DNA of 64,000 nt from Andrena cerasifolii (taxonomy: Eukaryota; Arthropoda; Insecta; Hymenoptera; Andrenidae), in NCBI RefSeq assembly GCF_050908995.1, contig NC_135118.1, positions 310,001-374,000 of the forward strand, in the 5' to 3' direction. The translations under genes and the position numbers were made by a program. This document shows positions 34,285 through 46,500 of this stretch, piece after piece (position 1 is the stretch's first letter; the number at the start of each line of letters is the position of its first letter). A model generated the notes under the pieces. It was not told where the DNA came from. It saw only the letters and a list, made by a program, of their open reading frames with translations, and did no database searches.

Positions 34285-36991
34285 CGTCGAAATAGATGGC
34301 ACAAAGTAACGTCTCCGGAGAGCAAATCAAATAGCGAGAAGCGCAGATGTTTCGAGACCGTGACTGTTTAACGAACAGACGCATAATTTTCGAGCGCCTC
34401 TTGAAAGGCCTGCGCCTCATATTTGCAACTTTAAGGCGATGCCTTTGATGCTAAATTTTTAGTATACCTCTTTCCACTTCATGTTCTCCTGATATATTGG
34501 CCAAAATCTGGCGAAAATTTTCAGAATGCACAAAATTGGGTTTTGTCAAAGGAGAACATGCCGTCGAAAGCGATGGCACAAAGTAACGTCTCCGGAAAGC
34601 AAATCAAAGAGCGAGAAGTGGCGCAGATGTTTGGAGACAGTGACTGTTTAACGAACAGACGCATAATTTTCGAGCGCCTCTTGAAAGGCCTGCGCCTCTT
34701 GTTTGCAACTTCAAGGCCATGGCTTTGAAGCTGAAATTTAGTATACCTCGTTCCACTTCATGTTCTCCTGATATATTGGACAAAATCTGGCGAAAATTTT
34801 CAGAATGCACAAAATTGGGCTTTGTAACAGGAGAACATGCCGTCGAAAGAGATGGCACAAAATAACGTCTCCGGAGAGCAAATCAAATAGCGAGAAGCGC
34901 AGATGTTTCGACTGTTTAACGAAGAGATGCAGAATTTTCGAACGCGCGTTGAAAGGCCTGCGCCTCATATTTGCCACTCTAAGGCGATGCCTTTGATGCT
35001 AAATTTTTAGTATACCTCTTTCCACATCATGTTCTCCTGATATATTGGCCAAAATCAGGCGAAAATTTTCAGAATGCACAAAATTGGGTTTTGTAACAGG
35101 AGAACATGCCGTCGAAAGCGATGGCACAAAGTAACGTCTCCGGAAAGCAAATCAAATAGCGAGAAGTGGCGCAGATGTTTGGAGACAGTGACTGTTTAAC
35201 GAACAGACGCATAATTTTCGAGCGCCTCTTGAAAGGCCTGCGCCTCATATTTGCAACTTTAAGGCGATGCCTTTGATGCTGAATTTTTAGTATACCTCTT
35301 TCCACTTCATGTTCTCCTGATATATTGGCCAAAATCAGGCGAAAATTTTCAGAATGCACAAAATTGGGTTTGTAACAGGAGAACATGCCGTCGAAAGCGA
35401 TGGCACAAAGTAACGTCTCCGGAGAGCAAATCAAATAGCGAGAAGCGCAGATGTTTCGACTGTTTAACGAAGAGATGCAGAATTTTCGAACGCGCCTTGA
35501 AAGGCCTGCGCCTCATATTTGCAACTTTAAGGCGATGCCTTTGATGCTAAATTTTTAGTATACCTCTTTCCGCTTCATGTTCTCCTGATATATTGGCCAA
35601 AATCTGGCGAAAATTTTCAGAATGCACAAAATTGGGTTTTGTAACAGGAGAACATGCCGTCGAAAGAGATGGCGTCGAAATAGATGGCACAAAGTAACGT
35701 CTCCGGAGAGCAAATCAAATAGCGAGAAGCGCAGATGTTTCGAGACCGTGACTGTTTAACGAACAGACGCATAATTTTCGAGCGCCTCTTGAAAGGCCTG
35801 CGCCTCATATTTGCAACTTTAAGGCGATGCCTTTGATGCTAAATTTTTAGTATACCTCTTTCCACTTCATGTTCTCCTGATATATTGGCCAAAATCTGGC
35901 GAAAATTTTCAGAATGCACAAAATTGGGTTTTGTCAAAGGAGAACATGCCGTCGAAAGCGATGGCACAAAGTAACGTCTCCGGAAAGCAAATCAAAGAGC
36001 GAGAAGTGGCGCAGATGTTTGGAGACAGTGACTGTTTAACGAACAGACGCATAATTTTCGAGCGCCTCTTGAAAGGCCTGCGCCTCTTGTTTGCAACTTC
36101 AAGGCCATGGCTTTGAAGCTGAAATTTAGTATACCTCGTTCCACTTCATGTTCTCCTGATATATTGGACAAAATCTGGCGAAAATTTTCAGAATGCACAA
36201 AATTGGGCTTTGTAACAGGAGAACATGCCGTCGAAAGAGATGGCACAAAATAACGTCTCCGGAGAGCAAATCAAATAGCGAGAAGCGCAGATGTTTCGAC
36301 TGTTTAACGAAGAGATGCAGAATTTTCGAACGCGCGTTGAAAGGCCTGCGCCTCATATTTGCCACTCTAAGGCGATGCCTTTGATGCTAAATTTTTAGTA
36401 TACCTCTTTCCACATCATGTTCTCCTGATATATTGGCCAAAATCAGGCGAAAATTTTCAGAATGCACAAAATTGGGTTTTGTAACAGGAGAACATGCCGT
36501 CGAAAGCGATGGCACAAAGTAACGTCTCCGGAAAGCAAATCAAATAGCGAGAAGTGGCGCAGATGTTTGGAGACAGTGACTGTTTAACGAACAGACGCAT
36601 AATTTTCGAGCGCCTCTTGAAAGGCCTGCGCCTCATATTTGCAACTTTAAGGCGATGCCTTTGATGCTGAATTTTTAGTATACCTCTTTCCACTTCATGT
36701 TCTCCTGATATATTGGCCAAAATCAGGCGAAAATTTTCAGAATGCACAAAATTGGGTTTGTAACAGGAGAACATGCCGTCGAAAGCGATGGCACAAAGTA
36801 ACGTCTCCGGAGAGCAAATCAAATAGCGAGAAGCGCAGATGTTTCGACTGTTTAACGAAGAGATGCAGAATTTTCGAACGCGCCTTGAAAGGCCTGCGCC
36901 TCATATTTGCAACTTTAAGGCGATGCCTTTGATGCTAAATTTTTAGTATACCTCTTTCCGCTTCATGTTCTCCTGATATATTGGCCAAAAT
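34285..36991 (+). repeat. 1388-bp tandem pair joined out of register
   Basis: Copy 1 runs from 34285 to 35672, and copy 2 from 35673 to about 36991. The five monomers in copy 1 measure 277, 279, 269, 279 and 269 bp, which sum to 1373. The repeat period is 1388, exactly 15 bp longer. The extra 15 bp is the local duplication at 35659-35688. The pair thus records a tandem duplication whose joint is shifted by 15 bp. Confidence 0.9.
35659..35688 (+). repeat. 15-bp microduplication at a block junction
   Basis: Two adjacent 15-bp copies, gtcgaaagagatggc and gtcgaaatagatggc, differ by one base. The single-base difference is itself diagnostic: gaaagag belongs to the unit that ends copy 1, and gaaatag to the unit that starts the duplicated block. 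I saw no other monomer with the doubling. Confidence 0.93.
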
Positions 36992-37600
36992 CAGGCGAAA
37001 ATTTTCAGAATGCACAAAATTGGGTTTTGTAACAGGAGAACATGCCGTCGAAAGCGATGGCACAAAGTAACGTCTCCGGAAAGCAAATCAAATAGCGAGA
37101 AGTGGCGCAGATGTTTGGAGACAGTGACTGTTTAACGAACAGACGCATAATTTTCGAGCGCCTCTTGAAAGGCCTGCGCCTCATATTTGCAACTTTAAGG
37201 CGATGCCTTTGATGCTAAATTTTTAGTATACCTCTTTCCACTTCATGTTCTCCTGATATATTGGCCAAAATCAGGCGAAAATTTTCAGAATGCACAAAAT
37301 TGGGTTTTGTAACAGGAGAACATGCCGTCGAAAGCGATGGCACAAAGTAACGTCTCCGGAGAGCAAATCAAATAGCGAGAAGCGCAGATGTTTCGACTGT
37401 TTAACGAAGAGATGCAGAATTTTCGAACGCGCCTTGAAAGGCCTGCGCCTCATATTTGCAACTTTAAGGCGATGCCTTTGATGCTAAATTTTTAGTATAC
37501 CTCTTTCCGCTTCATGTTCTCCTGATATATTGGCCAAAATCTGGCGAAAATTTTCAGAATGCACAAAATTGGGTTTTGTAACAGGAGAACATGCCGTCGA
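36336..37600 (+). repeat. Duplicated block, partner at 40178-41442 (offset 3842)
   Basis: Diagnostic units, including the one-base-short gggtttgtaac form at about 36757/40599, align at 3842 bp. The copies diverge upstream at the cgcgcgttg/cgcgccttg difference and downstream where gaaagag changes to gaaagcg. Confidence 0.8.
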
Positions 37601-39451
37601 AAGAGATGGCACAAAGTAACGTCTCCGGAGAGCAAATCAAATAGCGAGAAGCGCAGATGTTTCGAGACCGTGACTGTTTAACGAACAGACGCATAATTTG
37701 CGAGCGCCTCTTGAAAGGCCTGCGCCTCATATTTGCAACTTTAAGGCGATGCCTTTGATGCTGAATTTTTAGTATACCTCTTTCCACTTCATGTTCTCCT
37801 GATATATTGGCCAAAATCAGGCGAAAATTTTCAGAATGCACAAAATTGGGTTTTGTAACAGGAGAACATGCCGTCGAAAGCGATGGCACAAAGTAACGTC
37901 TCCGGAAAGCAAATCAAATAGCGAGAAGTGGCGCAGATGTTTGGAGACAGTGACTGTTTAACGAACAGACGCATAATTTTCGAGCGCCTCTTGAAAGGCC
38001 TGCGCCTCATATTTGCAACTTTAAGGCGATGCCTTTGATGCTAAATTTTTAGTATACCTCTTTCCACTTCATGTTCTCCTGATATATTGGCCAAAATCAG
38101 GCGAAAATTTTCAGAATGCACAAAATTGGGTTTTGTAACAGGAGAACATGCCGTCGAAAGCGATGGCACAAAGTAACGTCTCCGGAGAGCAAATCAAATA
38201 GCGAGAAGCGCAGATGTTCCGACTGTTTAACGAAGAGATGCAGAATTTTCGAACGCGCCTTGAAAGGCCTGCGCCTCATATTTGCAACTTTAAGGCGATG
38301 CCTTTGATGCTAAATTTTTAGTATACCTCTTTCCGCTTCATGTTCTCCTGATATATTGGCCAAAATCTGGCGAAAATTTTCAGAATGCACAAAATTGGGT
38401 TTTGTAACAGGAGAACATGCCGTCGAAAGAGATGGCACAAAGTAACGTCTCCGGAGAGCAAATCAAATAGCGAGAAGCGCAGATGTTTCGAGACCGTGAC
38501 TGTTTAACGAACAGACGCATAATTTGCGAGCGCCTCTTGAAAGGCCTGCGCCTCATATTTGCAACTTTAAGGCGATGCCTTAAATGCTGAAATTTAGTAT
38601 ACCTCTTTCCACTTCATGTTCTCCTGATATATTGGCCAAAATCAGGCGAAAATTTTCAGAATGCACAAAATTGGGTTTTGTAACAGGAGAACATGCCGTC
38701 GAAAGCGATGGCACAAAGTAACGTCTCCGGAAAGCAAATCAAAGAGCGAGAAGTGGCGCAGCTGTTTCGAGACAGTGACTGTTTAACGAACAGACGCATA
38801 ATTTTCGAGCGCCTCTTGAAAGGCCTGCGCCTCTTATGTGCAACTTCAAGGCCATGCCTTAAATGCTGAAATTTAGTATACCTCTTTCCACTTCATGTTC
38901 TCCTGATATATTGGACAAAATCTGGCGAAAATTTTCAGAATGCACAAAATTGGGCTTTGTAACAGGAGAACATGCCGTCGAAAGAGATGGCACAAAATAA
39001 CGTCTCCGGAGAGCAAATCAAATAGCGAGAAGCGCAGATGTTTCGACTGTTTAACGAAGAGATGCAGAATTTTCGAACGCGCGTTGAAAGGCCTGCGCCT
39101 CATATTTGCCACTCTAAGGCGATGCCTTTGATGCTAAATTTTTAGTATACCTCTTTCCACATCATGTTCTCCTGATATATTGGCCAAAATCAGGCGAAAA
39201 TTTTCAGAATGCACAAAATTGGGTTTTGTAACAGGAGAACATGCCGTCGAAAGCGATGGCACAAAGTAACGTCTCCGGAAAGCAAATCAAATAGCGAGAA
39301 GTGGCGCAGATGTTTGGAGACAGTGACTGTTTAACGAACAGACGCATAATTTTCGAGCGCCTCTTGAAAGGCCTGCGCCTCATATTTGCAACTTTAAGGC
39401 GATGCCTTTGATGCTAAATTTTTAGTATACCTCTTTCCACTTCATGTTCTC

Positions 39452-40510
39452 CTGATATATTGGCCAAAATCAGGCGAAAATTTTCAGAATGCACAAAATT
39501 GGGTTTTGTAACAGGAGAACATGCCGTCGAAAGCGATGGCACAAAGTAACGTCTCCGGAGAGCAAATCAAATAGCGAGAAGCGCAGATGTTTCGACTGTT
39601 TAACGAAGAGATGCAGAATTTTCGAACGCGCCTTGAAAGGCCTGCGCCTCATATTTGCAACTTTAAGGCGATGCCTTTGATGCTAAATTTTTAGTATACC
39701 TCTTTCCGCTTCATGTTCTCCTGATATATTGGCCAAAATCTGGCGAAAATTTTCAGAATGCACAAAATTGGGTTTTGTAACAGGAGAACATGCCGTCGAA
39801 AGAGATGGCACAAAGTAACGTCTCCGGAGAGCAAATCAAATAGCGAGAAGCGCAGATGTTTCGAGACCGTGACTGTTTAACGAACAGACGCATAATTTTC
39901 GAGCGCCTCTTGAAAGGCCTGCGCCTCATATTTGCAACTTTAAGGCGATGCCTTTGATGCTGAATTTTTAGTATACCTCTTTCCACTTCATGTTCTCCTG
40001 ATATATTGGCCAAAATCAGGCGAAAATTTTCAGAATGCACAAAATTGGGTTTTGTAACAGGAGAACATGCCGTCGAAAGCGATGGCACAAAGTAACGTCT
40101 CCGGAGAGCAAATCAAATAGCGAGAAGCGCAGATGTTTCGACTGTTTAACGAAGAGATGCAGAATTTTCGAACGCGCCTTGAAAGGCCTGCGCCTCATAT
40201 TTGCCACTCTAAGGCGATGCCTTTGATGCTAAATTTTTAGTATACCTCTTTCCACATCATGTTCTCCTGATATATTGGCCAAAATCAGGCGAAAATTTTC
40301 AGAATGCACAAAATTGGGTTTTGTAACAGGAGAACATGCCGTCGAAAGCGATGGCACAAAGTAACGTCTCCGGAAAGCAAATCAAATAGCGAGAAGTGGC
40401 GCAGATGTTTGGAGACAGTGACTGTTTAACGAACAGACGCATAATTTTCGAGCGCCTCTTGAAAGGCCTGCGCCTCATATTTGCAACTTTAAGGCGATGC
40501 CTTTGATGCT
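39452..40510 (+). repeat. Duplicated block, partners at 41912-42970 and about 45.5-46.5 kb
   Basis: Unit order is conserved at an offset of 2460 bp, then again at 3572 bp from the second copy (for example 42213 to 45785 and 42476 to 46048). Single-base differences such as cacaatattggg at 42222 and cgcttcttg at 42366 mark individual copies. Confidence 0.75.
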
Positions 40511-43500
40511 GAATTTTTAGTATACCTCTTTCCACTTCATGTTCTCCTGATATATTGGCCAAAATCAGGCGAAAATTTTCAGAATGCACAAAATTGGGTT
40601 TGTAACAGGAGAACATGCCGTCGAAAGCGATGGCACAAAGTAACGTCTCCGGAGAGCAAATCAAATAGCGAGAAGCGCAGATGTTTCGACTGTTTAACGA
40701 AGAGATGCAGAATTTTCGAACGCGCCTTGAAAGGCCTGCGCCTCATATTTGCAACTTTAAGGCGATGCCTTTGATGCTAAATTTTTAGTATACCTCTTTC
40801 CGCTTCATGTTCTCCTGATATATTGGCCAAAATCAGGCGAAAATTTTCAGAATGCACAAAATTGGGTTTTGTAACAGGAGAACATGCCGTCGAAAGCGAT
40901 GGCACAAAGTAACGTCTCCGGAAAGCAAATCAAATAGCGAGAAGTGGCGCAGATGTTTGGAGACAGTGACTGTTTAACGAACAGACGCATAATTTTCGAG
41001 CGCCTCTTGAAAGGCCTGCGCCTCATATTTGCAACTTTAAGGCGATGCCTTTGATGCTAAATTTTTAGTATACCTCTTTCCACTTCATGTTCTCCTGATA
41101 TATTGGCCAAAATCAGGCGAAAATTTTCAGAATGCACAAAATTGGGTTTTGTAACAGGAGAACATGCCGTCGAAAGCGATGGCACAAAGTAACGTCTCCG
41201 GAGAGCAAATCAAATAGCGAGAAGCGCAGATGTTTCGACTGTTTAACGAAGAGATGCAGAATTTTCGAACGCGCCTTGAAAGGCCTGCGCCTCATATTTG
41301 CAACTTTAAGGCGATGCCTTTGATGCTAAATTTTTAGTATACCTCTTTCCGCTTCATGTTCTCCTGATATATTGGCCAAAATCTGGCGAAAATTTTCAGA
41401 ATGCACAAAATTGGGTTTTGTAACAGGAGAACATGCCGTCGAAAGCGATGGCACAAAGTAACGTCTCCGGAAAGCAAATCAAAGAGCGAGAAGTGGCGCA
41501 GCTGTTTCGAGACAGTGACTGTTTAACGAACAGACGCATAATTTTCGAGCGCCTCTTGAAAGGCCTGCGCCTCTTATGTGCAACTTCAAGGCCATGCCTT
41601 AAATGCTGAAATTTAGTATACCTCTTTCCACTTCATGTTCTCCTGATATATTGGACAAAATCTGGCGAAAATTTTCAGAATGCACAAAATTGGGCTTTGT
41701 AACAGGAGAACATGCCGTCGAAAGAGATGGCACAAAATAACGTCTCCGGAGAGCAAATCAAATAGCGAGAAGCGCAGATGTTTCGACTGTTTAACGAAGA
41801 GATGCAGAATTTTCGAACGCGCGTTGAAAGGCCTGCGCCTCATATTTGCCACTCTAAGGCGATGCCTTTGATGCTAAATTTTTAGTATACCTCTTTCCAC
41901 ATCATGTTCTCCTGATATATTGGCCAAAATCAGGCGAAAATTTTCAGAATGCACAAAATTGGGTTTTGTAACAGGAGAACATGCCGTCGAAAGCGATGGC
42001 ACAAAGTAACGTCTCCGGAGAGCAAATCAAATAGCGAGAAGCGCAGATGTTTCGACTGTTTAACGAAGAGATGCAGAATTTTCGAACGCGCCTTGAAAGG
42101 CCTGCGCCTCATATTTGCAACTTTAAGGCGATGCCTTTGATGCTAAATTTTTAGTATACCTCTTTCCGCTTCATGTTCTCCTGATATATTGGCCAAAATC
42201 TGGCGAAAATTTTCAGAATGCACAATATTGGGTTTTGTAACAGGAGAACATGCCGTCGAAAGAGATGGCACAAAGTAACGTCTCCGGAGAGCAAATCAAA
42301 TAGCGAGAAGCGCAGATGTTTCGAGACCGTGACTGTTTAACGAACAGACGCATAATTTTCGAGCGCTTCTTGAAAGGCCTGCGCCTCATATTTGCAACTT
42401 TAAGGCGATGCCTTTGATGCTGAATTTTTAGTATACCTCTTTCCACTTCATGTTCTCCTGATATATTGGCCAAAATCAGGCGAAAATTTTCAGAATGCAC
42501 AAAATTGGGTTTTGTAACAGGAGAACATGCCGTCGAAAGCGATGGCACAAAGTAACGTCTCCGGAGAGCAAATCAAATAGCGAGAAGCGCAGATGTTTCG
42601 ACTGTTTAACGAAGAGATGCAGAATTTTCGAACGCGCCTTGAAAGGCCTGCGCCTCATATTTGCCACTCTAAGGCGATGCCTTTGATGCTAAATTTTTAG
42701 TATACCTCTTTCCACATCATGTTCTCCTGATATATTGGCCAAAATCAGGCGAAAATTTTCAGAATGCACAAAATTGGGTTTTGTAACAGGAGAACATGCC
42801 GTCGAAAGCGATGGCACAAAGTAACGTCTCCGGAAAGCAAATCAAATAGCGAGAAGTGGCGCAGATGTTTGGAGACAGTGACTGTTTAACGAACAGACGC
42901 ATAATTTTCGAGCGCCTCTTGAAAGGCCTGCGCCTCATATTTGCAACTTTAAGGCGATGCCTTTGATGCTAAATTTTTAGTATACCTCTTTCCACTTCAT
43001 GTTCTCCTGATATATTGGCCAAAATCAGGCGAAAATTTTCAGAATGCACAAAATTGGGTTTTGTAACAGGAGAACATGCCGTCGAAAGCGATGGCACAAA
43101 GTAACGTCTCCGGAGAGCAAATCAAATAGCGAGAAGCGCAGATGTTTCGACTGTTTAACGAAGAGATGCAGAATTTTCGAACGCGCCTTGAAAGGCCTGC
43201 GCCTCATATTTGCAACTTTAAGGCGATGCCTTTGATGCTAAATTTTTAGTATACCTCTTTCCGCTTCATGTTCTCCTGATATATTGGCCAAAATCTGGCG
43301 AAAATTTTCAGAATGCACAAAATTGGGTTTTGTAACAGGAGAACATGCCGTCGAAAGAGATGGCACAAAGTAACGTCTCCGGAGAGCAAATCAAATAGCG
43401 AGAAGCGCAGATGTTTCGAGACCGTGACTGTTTAACGAACAGACGCATAATTTTCGAGCGCCTCTTGAAAGGCCTGCGCCTCATATTTGCAACTTTAAGG

Positions 43501-46500
43501 CGATGCCTTAAATGCTGAAATTTAGTATACCTCTTTCCACTTCATGTTCTCCTGATATATTGGCCAAAATCAGGCGAAAATTTTCAGAATGCACAAAATT
43601 GGGTTTTGTAACAGGAGAACATGCCGTCGAAAGCGATGGCACAAAGTAACGTCTCCGGAAAGCAAATCAAAGAGCGAGAAGTGGCGCAGATGTTTGGAGA
43701 CAGTGACTGTTTAACGAACAGACGCAGAATTTTCGAACGTGCCTTGAAAGGCCTGCACCTCTTATTTGCAATTTTAAGGCGATGCCTTAAATGCTGAAAT
43801 TTAGTATACCTCTTTCCACTTCATGTTCTCCTGATATATTGGCCAAAATCTGGCGAAAATTTTCAGAATGCACAAAATTGGGTTTTGTAACAGGAGAACA
43901 TGCCGTCGAAAGCGATGGCACAAAGTAACGTCTCCGGAAAGCAAATCAAAGTGCGAGAAGTGGCGCAGATGTTTGGAGACACTGACTGTTTAACGCAGAG
44001 ACGCAGAATTTTCGAACGCCTCTTGAAAGGCCTGCGCCTCTTATTTGCAACTTTAAGGCGATGCCTTTGCAGCTGAAATTTAGTATACCTCTTTCCACTT
44101 CATGTTCTCATGATATATTGGCCAAATTCTGGCGAAAATTTTCAGAATGCACAAAATTGGGTTTTGTAACAGGAGAACATGCCGTCGAAAGCGATGGCAC
44201 AAAGTAACGTCTCCGGAAAGCAAATCAAAGAGCGAGAAGTGGCGCAGATGTTTGGAGACAGTGACTGTTTAACGAACAGACGCAGAATTTTCGAACGTGC
44301 CTTGAAAGGCCTGCACCTCTTATTTGCAATTTTAAGGCGATGCCTTAAATGCTGAAATTTAGTATACCTCTTTCCACTTCATGTTCTCCTGATATATTGG
44401 CCAAAATCTGGCGAAAATTTTCAGAATGCACAAAATTGGGTTTTGTAACAGGAGAACATGCCGTCGAAAGCGATGGCACAAAGTAACGTCTCCGGAAAGC
44501 AAATCAAATAGCGAGAAGTGGCGCAGATGTTTGGAGACAGTGACTGATTAACGAACAGACGCATAATTTTCGAGCGCCTCTTGAAAGGCCTGCGCCTCAT
44601 ATTTGCAACTTTAAGGCGATGCCTTTGATGCTAAATTTTTAGTATACCTCTTTCCACTTCATGTTCTCCTGATATATTGGCCAAAATCAGGCGAAAATTT
44701 TCAGAATGCACAAAATTGGGTTTTGTAACAGGAGAACATGCCGTCGAAAGTGATGGCACAAAGTAACGTCTCCGGAGAGCAAATCAAATAGCGAGAAGCG
44801 CAGATGTTTCGACTGTTTAACGAAGAGATGCAGAATTTTCGAACGCGCCTTGAAAGGCCTGCGCCTCATATTTGCAACTTTAAGGCGATGCCTTTGATGC
44901 TAAATTTTTAGTATACCTCTTTCCGCTTCATGTTCTCCTGATATATTGGCCAAAATCTGGCGAAAATTTTCAGAATGCACAAAATTGGGTTTTGTAACAG
45001 GAGAACATGCCGTCGAAAGCGATGGCACAAAGTAACGGCTCCGGAGAGCAAATCAAATAGCGAGAAGCGCAGATGTTTCGACTGTTTAACGAAGAGATGC
45101 AGAATTTTCGAACGCGCCTTGAAAGGCCTGCGCCTCATATTTGCAACTTTAAGGCGATGCCTTTGATGCTAAATTTTTAGTATACCTCTTTCCGCTTCAT
45201 GTTCTCCTGATATATTGGCCAAAATCTGGCGAAAATTTTCAGAATGCACAAAATTGGGTTTTGTAACAGGAGAACATGCCGTCGAAAGAGATGGCACAAA
45301 GTAACGACTCCGGAGAGCAAATCAAATAGCGAGAAGCGCAGATGTTTCGAGACCGTGACTGATTAACGAACAGACGCATAATTTTCGAGCGCCTCTTGAA
45401 AGGCCTGCGCCTCATATTTGCAACTTTAAGGCGATGCCTTTGATGCTAAATTTTTAGTATACCTCTTTCCACTTCATGTTCTCCTGATATATTGGCCAAA
45501 ATCAGGCGAAAATTTTCAGAATGCACAAAATTGGGTTTTGTAACAGGAGAACATGCCGTCGAAAGTGATGGCACAAAGTAACGTCTCCGGAGAGCAAATC
45601 AAATAGCGAGAAGCGCAGATGTTTCGACTGTTTAACGAAGAGATGCAGAATTTTCGAACGCGCCTTGAAAGGCCTGCGCCTCATATTTGCAACTTTAAGG
45701 CGATGCCTTTGATGCTAAATTTTTAGTATACCTCTTTCCGCTTCATGTTCTCCTGATATATTGGCCAAAATCTGGCGAAAATTTTCAGAATGCACAAAAT
45801 TGGGTTTTGTAACAGGAGAACATGCCGTCGAAAGAGATGGCACAAAGTAACGTCTCCGGAGAGCAAATCAAATAGCGAGAAGCGCAGATGTTTCGAGACC
45901 GTGACTGTTTAACGAACAGACGCATAATTTTCGAGCGCCTCTTGAAAGGCCTGCGCCTCATATTTGCAACTTTAAGGCGATGCCTTTGATGCTGAATTTT
46001 TAGTATACCTCTTTCCACTTCATGTTCTCCTGATATATTGGCCAAAATCAGGCGAAAATTTTCAGAATGCACAAAATTGGGTTTTGTAACAGGAGAACAT
46101 GCCGTCGAAAGCGATGGCACAAAGTAACGTCTCCGGAGAGCAAATCAAATAGCGAGAAGCGCAGATGTTTCGACTGTTTAACGAAGAGATGCAGAATTTT
46201 CGAACGCGCCTTGAAAGGCCTGCGCCTCATATTTGCCACTCTAAGGCGATGCCTTTGATGCTAAATTTTTAGTATACCTCTTTCCACATCATGTTCTCCT
46301 GATATATTGGCCAAAATCAGGCGAAAATTTTCAGAATGCACAAAATTGGGTTTTGTAACAGGAGAACATGCCGTCGAAAGCGATGGTACAAAGTAACGTC
46401 TCCGGAAAGCAAATCAAATAGCGAGAAGTGGCGCAGATGTTTGGAGACAGTGACTGTTTAACGAACAGACGCATAATTTTCGAGCGCCTCTTGAAAGGCC

